DNA of 63,124 nucleotides from UBA3305 sp002373555 (GTDB lineage Bacteria; Bacillota; Clostridia; Lachnospirales; Lachnospiraceae): NCBI GenBank assembly GCA_946612455.1, contig CAMOER010000014.1, forward strand, positions 1 through 63,124, given 5' to 3'. The notes beneath the pieces were generated by a model. That model was not told the DNA's origin and searched no databases. It worked only from the letters and a program-made list of their open reading frames with translations. This document shows, piece by piece, positions 1 to 8,625 of this stretch. The translations under genes and the position numbers were made by a program. How positions within the stretch are numbered: the stretch's first letter is position 1; the number at the start of each line of letters is the position of its first letter.

Positions 1-13
1 ATTATATGAATAT

Positions 14-43
14 AAAACAAAACGGCTCTTTTATCAAGAGCCG
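14..43 (-). terminator. Intrinsic terminator of the NSS symporter gene
   Basis: Read on the minus strand, CGGCTCTT and AAGAGCCG form an 8-bp stem around a 5-base loop (23-43), followed by TTTTGTTTT. It lies 13 bases past the stop codon of the symporter gene. Confidence 0.85.
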
Positions 44-56
44 TTTGTTTCAATTC

Positions 57-1445
57 TTACAGGATGCCCAGCGACATCAGCAGGAGGACCGACAGGATGA
101 CCGGCGCGACGAATTTGATCATCAGCGTGAACAGGCCCTTTCTTCCAAGCTCCTCGCCGTTCTTTCCGGCTTCCTTAAAGGCAAATTCGGGTTTCAGCAC
201 CCAGCCGACCAGGATACATGTCGCGATCGATACGACCGGCATGAGCACATAGTTGGAAATGTAGTCCATGATATCCAGGATCTGTCCGACCGCACCGTTC
301 GGCAGCGTCAGTTCAAAATAGAATAAATTGTAGCCGAGACAGACAAGGATGCCGAGCGCCAGTGCGATCGCCGACTCCAGGATCGTACCCTTCGTACGGG
401 ACAGCTTAAAGTGATCGATCAGTCCGGAAACAACGGCTTCCAGTACGGACATGGCACTGGTCACGGCAGCAAAGAGCACCATTGCAAAGAACAGTGTTCC
501 GATCACGCGTCCGGCACCGCCCATGGCCGCGAAGACCTTCGGCAGCGATACGAACATCAGGGACGGACCGGCAGCCATGCCGTCAGGTCCCATGAAGACA
601 AATACAGCAGGAATAATCATCACGCCGGCCAGGAACGCCACCGCCGTATCAAAGATCTCGATGCGGTTGATGGACTGCACCAGATTGGCTTCATCCGGCA
701 CATAGGATCCGTAGGCGACCATGATGCCCATGGCGATCGACAGGCTGTAGAACAGCTGTCCCGCGGCATCCATGACGATCAGCAGGAACTTTTTGAAGGT
801 AACCCCCTCAAAGGAAGGGATCAGATAGACCTTCATGCCCTGCAGGGCCGTGACGGTATTGCCGTTCGCATCGGTGGATTTGAGCGTCAGCGCAAAGACG
901 GAAATGCCGATGACCAGCAGGATCAGGACCGGCATCAGGATCTTGGAATACTGTTCGATACCGGAAGCAACGCCTTTATAAATAATGAAAGCGCAGATCC
1001 CGAGGAAGATGACCAGCATCACGATCGGCTCATACTGGGCAGTAATGAAACTACCGAAATAGCCGTCCTGCGCGGCATCCAGGCCATAGCCGGACAGGAA
1101 GATCAGGAAATACTTCAGTACCCATCCGCCGATTACGCAGTAATAGGGAAGGATCATGAAGGGCACGATGCTCGCAATCGCGCCGACCCAGCCAAAGCGT
1201 TTGCTGAGCTTTCCGTAAGCCGTCAGCGGACTGCTCTTTGTGTTTCTGCCGATCACGACCTCTGCCGTCAGAAGCGTGAAGCCGAAGGTCAGTGCCAGCA
1301 CCAGATAGATGACCAGGAACAGGCCTCCGCCGTCTCTGGCTGCCAGGAACGGAAATCTCCAGATATTGCCGAGACCGACAGCGCTGCCGGCTGCAGCAAG
1401 CACGAATCCGATGGATCCGGAAAACGATTCTCTTTTCTTACTCAT
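57..1445 (-). CDS. Sodium:neurotransmitter symporter (NSS/SNF) family amino-acid transporter
   Basis: A sodium-coupled symporter of the cytoplasmic membrane, probably importing an amino acid. It has about 462 residues and 11-12 hydrophobic segments, the size of bacterial members such as LeuT, MhsT and TnaT. The family signature GSAVGLGNIWRFP, the unwound TM1 site that binds sodium and substrate, sits at residues 20-32. The ATG at 1445 is preferred to an earlier in-frame codon because AGGAG lies 7 bases upstream. The gene is divergent from trpS. MhsT and TnaT carry tryptophan or hydrophobic amino acids, so such a substrate is a reasonable inference but not shown. The mRNA appears to start with a pseudoknot-like leader (1471-1519) and ends at the terminator at 14-43. 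Confidence 0.9.
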   Translation of the reverse strand: MSKKRESFSGSIGFVLAAAGSAVGLGNIWRFPFLAARDGGGLFLVIYLVLALTFGFTLLTAEVVIGRNTKSSPLTAYGKLSKRFGWVGAIASIVPFMILPYYCVIGGWVLKYFLIFLSGYGLDAAQDGYFGSFITAQYEPIVMLVIFLGICAFIIYKGVASGIEQYSKILMPVLILLVIGISVFALTLKSTDANGNTVTALQGMKVYLIPSFEGVTFKKFLLIVMDAAGQLFYSLSIAMGIMVAYGSYVPDEANLVQSINRIEIFDTAVAFLAGVMIIPAVFVFMGPDGMAAGPSLMFVSLPKVFAAMGGAGRVIGTLFFAMVLFAAVTSAMSVLEAVVSGLIDHFKLSRTKGTILESAIALALGILVCLGYNLFYFELTLPNGAVGQILDIMDYISNYVLMPVVSIATCILVGWVLKPEFAFKEAGKNGEELGRKGLFTLMIKFVAPVILSVLLLMSLGIL

Positions 1446-1470
1446 GTTGCAACTCCTAAATATACTGAAC

Positions 1471-1519
1471 GCGGCCGGTGGATCCTCATTTGACACCGCC
1501 GGCCGCCTGAACGGTGTCA
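1471..1519 (-). promoter_or_regulatory. Pseudoknot-like leader of the NSS symporter mRNA
   Basis: On the minus strand, TGACACCG (1519-1512) pairs perfectly with CGGTGTCA (1498-1491). GCGGCCGG (1506-1499), inside that loop, pairs perfectly with CCGGCCGC (1478-1471) downstream. The order stem1-5', 5-nt loop, stem2-5', stem1-3', 12-nt loop, stem2-3' is that of an H-type pseudoknot with two 8-bp stems. It begins at about the predicted transcription start and ends about 15 bases before the ribosome site. A ligand or function is unknown. Confidence 0.5.
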
Positions 1520-1526
1520 GAGCAAA

Positions 1527-1555
1527 ACTATACCATAGATATCATTCCCGGGCAA
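1527..1555 (-). promoter_or_regulatory. Predicted promoter of the NSS symporter gene
   Basis: On the minus strand, TTGCCC (1555-1550), a 17-bp spacer and TATAGT (1532-1527). The predicted start is near 1520, at the 5' edge of the pseudoknot-like leader. Confidence 0.5.
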
Positions 1556-1645
1556 GGGTTCCGGACGTTAAAATCCCGTTCTGATTCCTCCGAATTTCAT
1601 ATTTCGTATGCAGGTTTTCCGAATGTATCCACGCCTTCTGCCTCC

Positions 1646-1674
1646 TTGACCTTTTGGGCTCTATCATTTATGAT
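1646..1674 (+). promoter_or_regulatory. Predicted trpS promoter
   Basis: TTGACC (1646-1651), a 17-bp spacer and TATGAT (1669-1674). The short leader carries a small hairpin, CGGCT-TTATC-AGCCG (1686-1700), just before the ribosome site. No T-box motif (AGGGTGG-like antiterminator) is visible, so trpS does not look T-box controlled here. Confidence 0.6.
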
Positions 1675-1722
1675 GTTTAAGATATCGGCTTTATCAGCCG
1701 TCCTATGACAAGGAGCAGAAAA

Positions 1723-2805
1723 ATGGCAAAAATCATACTTACCGGCGACCGTCCCACCGGCCGTCTTCATCTCGGACATTATGTGGGTTCCTTAAAAAGA
1801 AGAGTCGAACTGCAGAACAGCGGCGAATACGATAAGATCTTCATTATGATCGCCGATGCGCAGGCGCTCACGGACAATGCGGAGCACCCCGAAAAAGTGC
1901 GCCAGAACATCATGGAGGTCGCCCTCGATTACCTTTCCGTAGGTCTGGATCCGGCAAAATCCAATCTGTTCATCCAGTCCATGATCCCGGAGCTGACCGA
2001 ACTGACCTTCTATTATGCCAATCTGGTCACGGTTTCCAGACTGCAGCGCAATCCTACCGTCAAGAGCGAGATCCAGATGCGCGGCTTCAATGCCTCCATT
2101 CCGGTCGGCTTCTTCACCTATCCGATCTCCCAGGCGGCAGATATCACTGCTTTCAATGCAACGACCGTGCCTGTCGGCGAAGACCAGGCGCCCATGCTGG
2201 AGCAGTGCAGAGAGATCGTGCACAAATTCAACACGACCTACGGCGAAGTGCTGACGATGCCCGACATCCTGCTTCCCGACAATGAAGCCTGCATGCGCCT
2301 GCCCGGCACGGACGGAAAGGCCAAGATGAGCAAATCCCTCGGGAACTGCATCTATCTCTCCGATCCGGCCGAGGATGTACGGAAAAAAGTCATGAGCATG
2401 TTCACGGATCCCGACCATCTGAAGGTCAGCGATCCCGGAAAGCTCGAGGGGAACACCGTGTTCACCTATCTGGATGCCTGCTGCCGGGACGAGTACTTTG
2501 CAGAGTATCTGCCCGAATACGCAAATCTTGATGAGCTGAAAGCCCACTACCAGCGCGGCGGCCTCGGCGATGTGAAGGTCAAGAAGTTCCTGAACAATGT
2601 CATGAACGAAGAGCTCGCCCCGATCCGGGAAAGAAGACATTACTGGGAGAGCCGGCTCTCCGATGTACGTGACATCCTGATGACCGGCAGCGAGACAGCG
2701 GAAAAGACAGCGGCACAGACACTGAACAATGTCCGCGGCGCCATGAAGATCAACTACTTTACCGATCCCGAGTGGCTCGCGGAAGCGGAAGCAAAATATA
2801 AATAA
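1723..2805 (+). CDS. trpS: Tryptophanyl-tRNA synthetase
   Basis: Charges tRNA-Trp with tryptophan in the cytoplasm. This is a class I aminoacyl-tRNA synthetase of 360 residues, a little longer than the usual 330-350. The HIGH-box equivalent GRLHLGHYVGS lies at residues 13-23 and KMSKS at residues 201-205. The ATG at 1723 is chosen because AAGGAG precedes it by 8 bases; an ATG 18 bases upstream lacks a ribosome site. It is a single-gene unit between its own promoter and the terminator shared with upp, and divergent from an NSS transporter that could carry tryptophan. Confidence 0.96.
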   Translation: MAKIILTGDRPTGRLHLGHYVGSLKRRVELQNSGEYDKIFIMIADAQALTDNAEHPEKVRQNIMEVALDYLSVGLDPAKSNLFIQSMIPELTELTFYYANLVTVSRLQRNPTVKSEIQMRGFNASIPVGFFTYPISQAADITAFNATTVPVGEDQAPMLEQCREIVHKFNTTYGEVLTMPDILLPDNEACMRLPGTDGKAKMSKSLGNCIYLSDPAEDVRKKVMSMFTDPDHLKVSDPGKLEGNTVFTYLDACCRDEYFAEYLPEYANLDELKAHYQRGGLGDVKVKKFLNNVMNEELAPIRERRHYWESRLSDVRDILMTGSETAEKTAAQTLNNVRGAMKINYFTDPEWLAEAEAKYK

Positions 2806-2811
2806 GCACAC

Positions 2812-2841
2812 AAAAACCGCCTTTCTGAAAGGCGGTTTTTT
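2812..2841. terminator. Bidirectional terminator between trpS and upp
   Basis: AAAAACCGCCTTT (2812-2824) and AAAGGCGGTTTTT (2828-2840) form a 13-bp stem with a 3-base loop and T runs on both strands. It serves the convergent trpS and upp transcripts. Confidence 0.9.
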
Positions 2842-2847
2842 GTATAC

Positions 2848-3483
2848 TTATTTCGTTCCGAAGATCCTGTCGCCGGCATCGCCGAGTCCCGGGCAGATGT
2901 AGGCGTTCTCGTTCAGCTCGCGGTCCAGATGTCCGACATAGATCTGGATATCGGGATGGGCTTCATGCAGTCTCTTCAGGCCTTCCGGTGCAGCGATGAT
3001 GCAGAGGAATTTGATCTTCTTTCCGCCGTGCTGCTTGATGAAGTTCACTGCTGCGACAGCGGATCCGCCGGTCGCGAGCATGGGATCCGTGACCACGATC
3101 GTTCTTTCTTCGATCGGGCTCGGCAGCTTGCAGTAATATTCGTGCGGCTCATGGGTCTCTTCGTCTCTGTACAGTCCGATATGACCGACCTTTGCCGAAG
3201 GGACCAGCTTCAGGATGCCGTCCACCATGCCGAGGCCGGCACGCAGGATCGGCACGACAGCGAGCTTTCTGCCTGCGATCACGGGAGTCCTGCAGGTCTC
3301 CAGCGGTGTCTCGATCTCGACTTCCTTGGTCGGAAGATCACTTAAGGCTACAAATCCCATGAGCATCGCGATCTCGCTGACCATGGCGCGGAATTCGTTC
3401 GTGCCGGTGTTCTTGTCGCGCAGGAGAGAGATCTTATGCTGAAGAAGCGGGTGATCCAGGATGCTAACATTGTCAAGATACAT
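2848..3483 (-). CDS. upp: Uracil phosphoribosyltransferase
   Basis: Converts uracil and PRPP to UMP in pyrimidine salvage. At 211 residues it matches the family length. The PRPP-binding loop is visible as VVTDPMLATGGS in the C-terminal half, and PGLGDAGDR near the end is the uracil-binding region typical of Upp. The start codon shares one base with the stop of uraA (TAATG), and its ribosome site AGAAGG lies inside the end of uraA, so the two are translationally coupled. Together they import uracil and trap it as UMP. Confidence 0.96.
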   Translation of the reverse strand: MYLDNVSILDHPLLQHKISLLRDKNTGTNEFRAMVSEIAMLMGFVALSDLPTKEVEIETPLETCRTPVIAGRKLAVVPILRAGLGMVDGILKLVPSAKVGHIGLYRDEETHEPHEYYCKLPSPIEERTIVVTDPMLATGGSAVAAVNFIKQHGGKKIKFLCIIAAPEGLKRLHEAHPDIQIYVGHLDRELNENAYICPGLGDAGDRIFGTK

Positions 3484-4874
3484 TACTTTTTACCTTCTTT
3501 CTTCTCAGGATATGTATTGATTCCGATACCGCGGTGGATATCGCCAACAGGGTTCTTGCCGAATTCGTAATCATTTCCGGGCAGTACCGCATTCAGCAGG
3601 ATGCCGAAGATCGCAGCCAGAGCCAGACCGGTCAGGGTGATGTTCGCGCTGCCGACAGTGAACGTAAGGCCGTTCGAGAATCCGAGTCCGCAGACCAGGA
3701 TGACGGCTGCGATGATCAGGTTCCTGGATTTCTTGAAATCCACCTGGTTCTCGACCACATTCCGGACGCCGATCGCGGAGATCATGCCGTAGAGGACGAA
3801 GCTGATGCCGCCGATGATGGCGGAGGGCAAGGTACCGATGACGCCTGCCATCTTCGGGATAAAGCTGAAAATGATCGCGAAATACGCCGCGATGCGGATG
3901 ACTCTGGGATCATGCACATGCGACAGCTCCAGAACACCAGTGTTCTCGCCGTAGGTCGTATTTGCGGGACCGCCGAAGAAAGCGGACATCGCCGTGGCAA
4001 GCCCGTCGCCGATGATCGTTCTGTGAAGTCCCGGATCTTCGATAAAGTTCTCGCCGACTGTCGCGGAGATCGCGGAGATATCGCCGATATGCTCCATCAT
4101 GGTCGCCAGCGCGATCGGTGCCATCACGAGGATCGCCGTAAGATCGAACTTGCAGATCTGCAGCGGCGGCAGGCCGACGAAGCTGGCAGATGCAACGCTT
4201 GCAAAATCGAGCAGCGGGCTCCCGTCCGCAGCCGTCATGCCCATCGCGTTAAAGATGACTGCGCAGATATAGGAAACGACAACGCCCATCAGGATCGGGA
4301 TGATCTTCCACATCCCCTTGCCCCAGATATTGAATATGATAACGGTGCAGAGCGCGATGAGCGCCAGCGGCCAGCAGGTCTCGCAGTTGGAAACTGCCGA
4401 AGGCGCCAGGCTGAGACCGATGCACATGATGATCGGGCCGGTGACGACAGGGGGCAGGAAGCGCATGACTTTATGCACGCCGACCACCTTGATCAGCAGC
4501 GCAAGGATCAGATAGGACAGGCCGGCGATCACAATGCCGCCGCAGGCATAGGGGAGCTTCTCGCCGTAGGTCATATCCGCAAAAATGCCGGTTTTAAGCT
4601 CTGCGACTGTAGCAAATCCACCGAGGAATGCGAAGGAAGATCCCAGAAAAGCGGGAACCTTAAAACGCGAACAGAGATGGAAGAACAGTGTGCCTAAACC
4701 GGCAAATAACAGTGTGACCTGAATGGAAAGACCTTCTCCGTGGAAATACCCGTTGACCAGGATCGGCACGAGGATCGTTGCTCCGAACATGGCGAACATG
4801 TGCTGCAGACCCAGCAGGAGCATCTTGGGCATGCCCAGCGTCCTGGCATCCCTGATGTTGCCGTTTTCGTTCAT
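3483..4874 (-). CDS. uraA: Uracil permease (NCS2 family)
   Basis: Uracil:proton symporter of the cytoplasmic membrane, 463 residues with about 14 hydrophobic segments, the usual size. The half-helix motif SSFAFLGG and the TM10-region signature GGPANTTYGENTGV match UraA/PyrP proteins. The ATG at 4874 has GGAG 8 bases upstream; an earlier in-frame ATG has none and would open within the leader hairpin. It forms an operon with upp, overlapping by one base. The leader carries a strong hairpin just before the ribosome site (4894-4916), so post-transcriptional control is possible. Confidence 0.93.
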   Translation of the reverse strand: MNENGNIRDARTLGMPKMLLLGLQHMFAMFGATILVPILVNGYFHGEGLSIQVTLLFAGLGTLFFHLCSRFKVPAFLGSSFAFLGGFATVAELKTGIFADMTYGEKLPYACGGIVIAGLSYLILALLIKVVGVHKVMRFLPPVVTGPIIMCIGLSLAPSAVSNCETCWPLALIALCTVIIFNIWGKGMWKIIPILMGVVVSYICAVIFNAMGMTAADGSPLLDFASVASASFVGLPPLQICKFDLTAILVMAPIALATMMEHIGDISAISATVGENFIEDPGLHRTIIGDGLATAMSAFFGGPANTTYGENTGVLELSHVHDPRVIRIAAYFAIIFSFIPKMAGVIGTLPSAIIGGISFVLYGMISAIGVRNVVENQVDFKKSRNLIIAAVILVCGLGFSNGLTFTVGSANITLTGLALAAIFGILLNAVLPGNDYEFGKNPVGDIHRGIGINTYPEKKEGKK

Positions 4875-4893
4875 AGATTTGTCTCCTTTTCCC

Positions 4894-4916
4894 GCGGTGA
4901 CATCTTTCGTCACCGC
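4894..4916 (-). promoter_or_regulatory. Leader hairpin next to the uraA ribosome site
   Basis: GCGGTGAC and GTCACCGC form a perfect 8-bp stem around a 7-base loop. On the mRNA it ends about 7 bases before the GGAG of uraA and has no T run, so it is not a terminator. The PyrR consensus loop was looked for and not seen. Confidence 0.6.
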
Positions 4917-4945
4917 CAAATCATTTATGTAGTTTCATCCTGAAT

Positions 4946-4974
4946 AAGATACCACAAAACAGGGGCAGATTCAA
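4946..4974 (-). promoter_or_regulatory. Predicted uraA-upp promoter
   Basis: On the minus strand, TTGAAT (4974-4969), 17-bp spacer, TATCTT (4951-4946). Confidence 0.6.
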
Positions 4975-4979
4975 GGAAT

Positions 4980-5016
4980 CCGGACGAACTTATGCAGCCG
5001 CATTTCATCCGTCCGG
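4980..5016 (-). terminator. Possible terminator after recN
   Basis: CCGGACG and CGTCCGG form a 7-bp stem just past the recN stop. The following sequence is only weakly T-rich, so termination efficiency is doubtful. Confidence 0.35.
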
Positions 5017-5022
5017 TCTTGC

Positions 5023-6711
5023 TTAAACGGATCCTGTCCGCTTCTTTTTTCCCGCCAGCAGCTTCATCTCATGCGCATTCTGGTAGACCGCCTCCGTGAT
5101 CTCCGTTCCGCCCAGGAGCCTCGCGAGCTCATCGACAGCCTCATTCTCCGTGAGCGTCCGGATCTGCGTGCTCGTGCTGCCCGCCCGGCTTTGTTTCTCG
5201 ATCAGATAATGATGATCAGCCATTGCCGCGATCTGGGGCAGATGGGAAATGCAGATGACCTGCCGGAACCGGCCGATCTCCGACAGCTTCTCGGAGACTT
5301 TCTGTGCCGTCCGGCCGCTGATGCCGGTATCGATCTCATCGAAAATGAGCGTGGGAATCTCGTCCTTATCGGCAAGGACCGCCTTGATCGCCAGCATGAT
5401 CCGGGAAAGCTCACCGCCGGAAGCAACGGAAGCGAGCGGCTTTTCTTCTTCGCCTTCATTTAAGGAGATCAGAAATTCGACGGCATCCTGTCCGTCCCGC
5501 GCGGGCGCATTTTTCAGCTCATGGCTGATGAACAGTTCCACATACGGGAAATTCAGTTCCCTTATGGCGGAAGCCAGCCTCTCCGACAGCATGGGGATCT
5601 GGCGTTTCCGCAGGCCTGTCAGTTCGTCGGCACAGTCTCTCAGGTCTTCTTCGCACGCGGCAAATTCCTTTTCCGCCGCCAGCTTTTTGTCTTCTGCTGC
5701 GAGAAGCTCCTCTTCTCTTCGTTTCCTTTCGGAAAGCGCAGTCATGACATCTGCGTACGTCTCGCCGTACTTGCTGTGGATGCGGTGCAGCTCATCCAGC
5801 CGCTCTTCCGTCTCGCGGAATTCTTCGGGATCGAAGGTGAGCTCTTCCTTATAAGAATCCAGTTCCCTGACTGCTTCCGAGAGCAGATCTTCCGTCTGGG
5901 CAAGGATCTCCAACAGCGGCTGCGCACCTTCATCCATGGAGACGATCCCGGAAATGCACTTCGAGGCACGGGAGAGAAGTTCTTCGGCGGAAGGATCGCC
6001 GGAGGTCAGGCAGCTTTCCGCTTCGGCGAGTCCTTCGCCGATGCGCCTGGCATTGTTCATCCTGCGGTATTTCCGTTCGAGCTCTTCGCGTTCCCCGTCC
6101 TTCATGCCCGCCTCTTCGATCTCGGAGATCTCATAGGAGAGGAAATCCAGTTCGCGGCGGCGTTCTTCCGGATCCATCGTCAGGCTCTCCAGCGTTTTCC
6201 TGGCATTCAGGTATGCGGTATAGGCTTTCGACATGCGTTCCTTCGCGTTTTCGATCTCCGCGCCGCCGAACTGATCCAGGATCGCGAGCTGCTTTTCTTT
6301 TCTGATGAGCGACTGGTGCTCATGCTGACCGTGCATGTCCAGAAGGAGCGCGGTTACGGCGCGCACTTTCTGGGAGGTGACGGTCTCATCGTTGATCTTA
6401 TGAACGCTCCGGCCGGGGAGGATCTTTCTGGAAATGACGATGCAGTCATATTCCGTGCTGATGTCCATGGCGTGTAGCTGTTCTTTCTTATCTTCTTCCG
6501 ACACTTCAAAAACGAGCTCCGTGTAAGCAAAGGGAGCTCCGTGCCGGATCACGTCGCTGCCGCATCGTCCGCCGAGGGCAGCGCCGACCGCGTCGATCAG
6601 GAGAGACTTTCCGGCGCCGGTCTCGCCGGTCAGCACGTTCAGGCCGGAACCGAGATCCAGGTCCGCCTCCTCGATCAGCGCAAAGTTTTTCACATGCAGA
6701 TTAAGAAGCAT
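5023..6711 (-). CDS. recN: DNA repair protein RecN
   Basis: SMC-like ATPase acting early in double-strand break repair. It has 562 residues, the family length. The N-terminal Walker A motif GETGAGKS follows LHVKNFALIEEADL. The centre is a long charged coiled coil, and the C-terminal head has the ABC signature ASGGELSRIMLAIK and the Walker B motif LIFDEIDTGISG. The ATG at 6711 is preceded by AAAGGAAG; a longer open frame reaching 6888 has no conserved residues. It closes the asp23-recN housekeeping cluster. The usual argR gene between nadK and recN is absent here, and a weak promoter-like sequence lies in the 270-bp gap. Confidence 0.95.
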   Translation of the reverse strand: MLLNLHVKNFALIEEADLDLGSGLNVLTGETGAGKSLLIDAVGAALGGRCGSDVIRHGAPFAYTELVFEVSEEDKKEQLHAMDISTEYDCIVISRKILPGRSVHKINDETVTSQKVRAVTALLLDMHGQHEHQSLIRKEKQLAILDQFGGAEIENAKERMSKAYTAYLNARKTLESLTMDPEERRRELDFLSYEISEIEEAGMKDGEREELERKYRRMNNARRIGEGLAEAESCLTSGDPSAEELLSRASKCISGIVSMDEGAQPLLEILAQTEDLLSEAVRELDSYKEELTFDPEEFRETEERLDELHRIHSKYGETYADVMTALSERKRREEELLAAEDKKLAAEKEFAACEEDLRDCADELTGLRKRQIPMLSERLASAIRELNFPYVELFISHELKNAPARDGQDAVEFLISLNEGEEEKPLASVASGGELSRIMLAIKAVLADKDEIPTLIFDEIDTGISGRTAQKVSEKLSEIGRFRQVICISHLPQIAAMADHHYLIEKQSRAGSTSTQIRTLTENEAVDELARLLGGTEITEAVYQNAHEMKLLAGKKKRTGSV

Positions 6712-6982
6712 AGACTTCCTTTCCGAATTACAATCCTTCAAGTCACGCTCCATGGACATGCTCCCGGCTGAAAACAGGGTCCTCAGATTGCTTCGGATCC
6801 GGGACAAAACATACGCACTCCTTCCAGCCAACGAATAAAGCGTGTTGGCTTCCAGTCGGCGGTTTTGCCCGATCCTGTCGCTCTTCACGCACAGTTTTCA
6901 CCCGGGAACATGCCCATGAAGCTGTCTGGTGCAAAACGCATGTCATTTTTAAACCGTATGCTATTTTGTCAAAGCTTTTCTG
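6712..6982 (-). other. Gap between nadK and recN, no gene seen
   Basis: This stretch of about 270 bp holds no convincing gene. A TTGACA (6972-6967) with AAAAAT 16 bases further on the minus strand could be a recN promoter. Many relatives carry argR at this position; no ArgR-like frame is readable on either strand. Confidence 0.4.
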
Positions 6983-7819
6983 CTATGACATCTTCGTTCG
7001 CAGCGTCTCCAGGAAGCTCTGGCTCGACAGCTTTACGATCTTCGTCACCTGGTCCGCACGTTTGATCTCCACGCGGCTTCCCGGTACCAGCTCCGCTTCG
7101 GAATCGCCGTCAAAATACGCCACATATTTCATATCCGATCCCTGGTCCTTCGCATTTCCCAGGATCTCCAGTTCGATGGTATCCGTGGAGGACAGGATCA
7201 GGCTGCGGTTGTTGAGCGAATGCGGTGCGATCGGCGTCACCAGGAACAGCTTCGCCGTCGGCTCCACGATCGGCCCGCCGCAGGAAAGGTTGTAGGCAGT
7301 CGATCCCGTGGGGGTCGAAATAATGATGCCGTCCGCCGTATACATATACAGGAATTCACCATTGACGTAGAGTTTGAAACTGAATACCCGCAGGGATCTG
7401 CTTCTGTTCGCGGTCAGGTCGTTTAACGCCACATCTTCATGGATGAGCGTTCCGTCCGGTGAGAAAGCACGGCCCCGCAGCATCATCCTTTCTTCGATGA
7501 TGTACTCATCCGCGAGCAGACGTTCCAGGATCTCCGGCACATTGTTCCGGTCGCCCTCCGTCAGATAGCCGAGCGTGCCGAGATTGATGCCGATGAACGG
7601 AATATTCTTGTCCACCAGATTTCTGGAAGCGCGCAGCAGCGTACCGTCGCCGCCCAGGACGATCACGCAGTCCGCATCTTCCGGGATATCGTCATAAACG
7701 CCCACGGTTTCCTGCACGATGCAGGAAGCGTGTCTTTTCATGAGATAATCACTGATCCTGCCGGCCGTTCTTCTGCACGGATCCTTGGTTTCGTTATTGA
7801 TCACATAGAATTTCTTCAT
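6983..7819 (-). CDS. nadK: NAD kinase
   Basis: Phosphorylates NAD to NADP using ATP or polyphosphate in the cytoplasm. It has 278 residues, matching bacterial NadK. The GGDGTLLRASR motif that binds the phosphate donor lies near residue 55, and the second conserved block TPTGSTAYNLSCGGP near residue 150. Its ATG overlaps the stop of the tlyA-like gene by four bases, so the two are coupled. It belongs to the asp23-to-recN operon. Confidence 0.95.
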   Translation of the reverse strand: MKKFYVINNETKDPCRRTAGRISDYLMKRHASCIVQETVGVYDDIPEDADCVIVLGGDGTLLRASRNLVDKNIPFIGINLGTLGYLTEGDRNNVPEILERLLADEYIIEERMMLRGRAFSPDGTLIHEDVALNDLTANRSRSLRVFSFKLYVNGEFLYMYTADGIIISTPTGSTAYNLSCGGPIVEPTAKLFLVTPIAPHSLNNRSLILSSTDTIELEILGNAKDQGSDMKYVAYFDGDSEAELVPGSRVEIKRADQVTKIVKLSSQSFLETLRTKMS

Positions 7820-8625
7820 TTCTGTCCCCCGTGGTCCAGCGCCTCGTGCGCAGCCGCAACGACGGCCGCAGCATCCGCTGTGATCTCATCTCCCGGCTGG
7901 GTCGAGATATAGAGCAGATATTCGATGTTCCCCTCCGGACCTTTGACCGGTGAAAATGTCAGTCCGCGGATGAAGAATCCGAGCTCCTTCGCATGATCGA
8001 TGACCTTGACGATCACTTCCTCATGCACGGCCGGATCCCGGACAACGCCCTTCTTCCCGACTTTTTCCCGGCCGGCTTCAAACTGCGGTTTGATCAGGCA
8101 GACCAACGAAGCCTGCTCTGCCAGCAAGGCCTTGACCGGCGTCAGAACGAGCGTCAGCGAGATGAACGAGACATCGATCGATGTAAAATCGATATCCTCC
8201 GGAATGATCGTCTTATCCGCATAGCGGATATTGGTCTTTTCCAGGCAGACAACCCGTTCATCCTGCCGGAGCTTCCAGGCGAACTGGCCGTACCCGACAT
8301 CCACGGAATACACCTTCTTCGCACCGTTCTGCAGCATGCAGTCCGTGAAGCCGCCGGTGGACGCACCGACATCCATGCAGGTCAGTCCGGTCAGATCCAG
8401 GCCGAATTCCTGCATCGCCTTCTCGAGCTTCAGACCGCCGCGGCTGACATACTTCAGGCCGCCTTCCTTCGCCGTGATCGTGACATCCTCTTTGAACATG
8501 CTCCCCGGCTTGTCCTCCCGCTGGCCGTTCACCAGGATGAGGCCTTCCATGATCATGGTCCGTGCCTTTTCTCTGGTATCGGCAAGCCCGGCTGCCAGGA
8601 CAAGTTTATCAAGCCTTTCCTTCAT
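7816..8625 (-). CDS. tlyA: TlyA family RNA 2'-O-methyltransferase (hemolysin A family)
   Basis: Predicted S-adenosylmethionine-dependent 2'-O-methyltransferase of rRNA; the name hemolysin is historical. It has 269 residues. The N-terminal 60 residues form an S4 RNA-binding domain (ERLDKLVLAAGLADTREKAR), followed by an FtsJ-like Rossmann fold with the SAM motif MDVGASTGGFTDCML. It overlaps dxs by 17 bp upstream and nadK by 4 bp downstream, in the usual Firmicutes order. TlyA methylates 16S and 23S rRNA cytidines in Mycobacterium; the site modified here is not known. Confidence 0.9.
   Translation of the reverse strand: MKERLDKLVLAAGLADTREKARTMIMEGLILVNGQREDKPGSMFKEDVTITAKEGGLKYVSRGGLKLEKAMQEFGLDLTGLTCMDVGASTGGFTDCMLQNGAKKVYSVDVGYGQFAWKLRQDERVVCLEKTNIRYADKTIIPEDIDFTSIDVSFISLTLVLTPVKALLAEQASLVCLIKPQFEAGREKVGKKGVVRDPAVHEEVIVKVIDHAKELGFFIRGLTFSPVKGPEGNIEYLLYISTQPGDEITADAAAVVAAAHEALDHGGQK

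Noticed and set aside
1500..1722. A tryptophan T-box before trpS
   Set aside because: The predicted leader is only about 40 bases and lacks the T-box sequence and terminator.
1597..1779. A 60-codon minus-strand frame ending KEAEGVDTFGKPAYEI
   Set aside because: It looks protein-like in part but has no start or ribosome site in the readable part, and it overlaps the trpS promoter, ribosome site and start.
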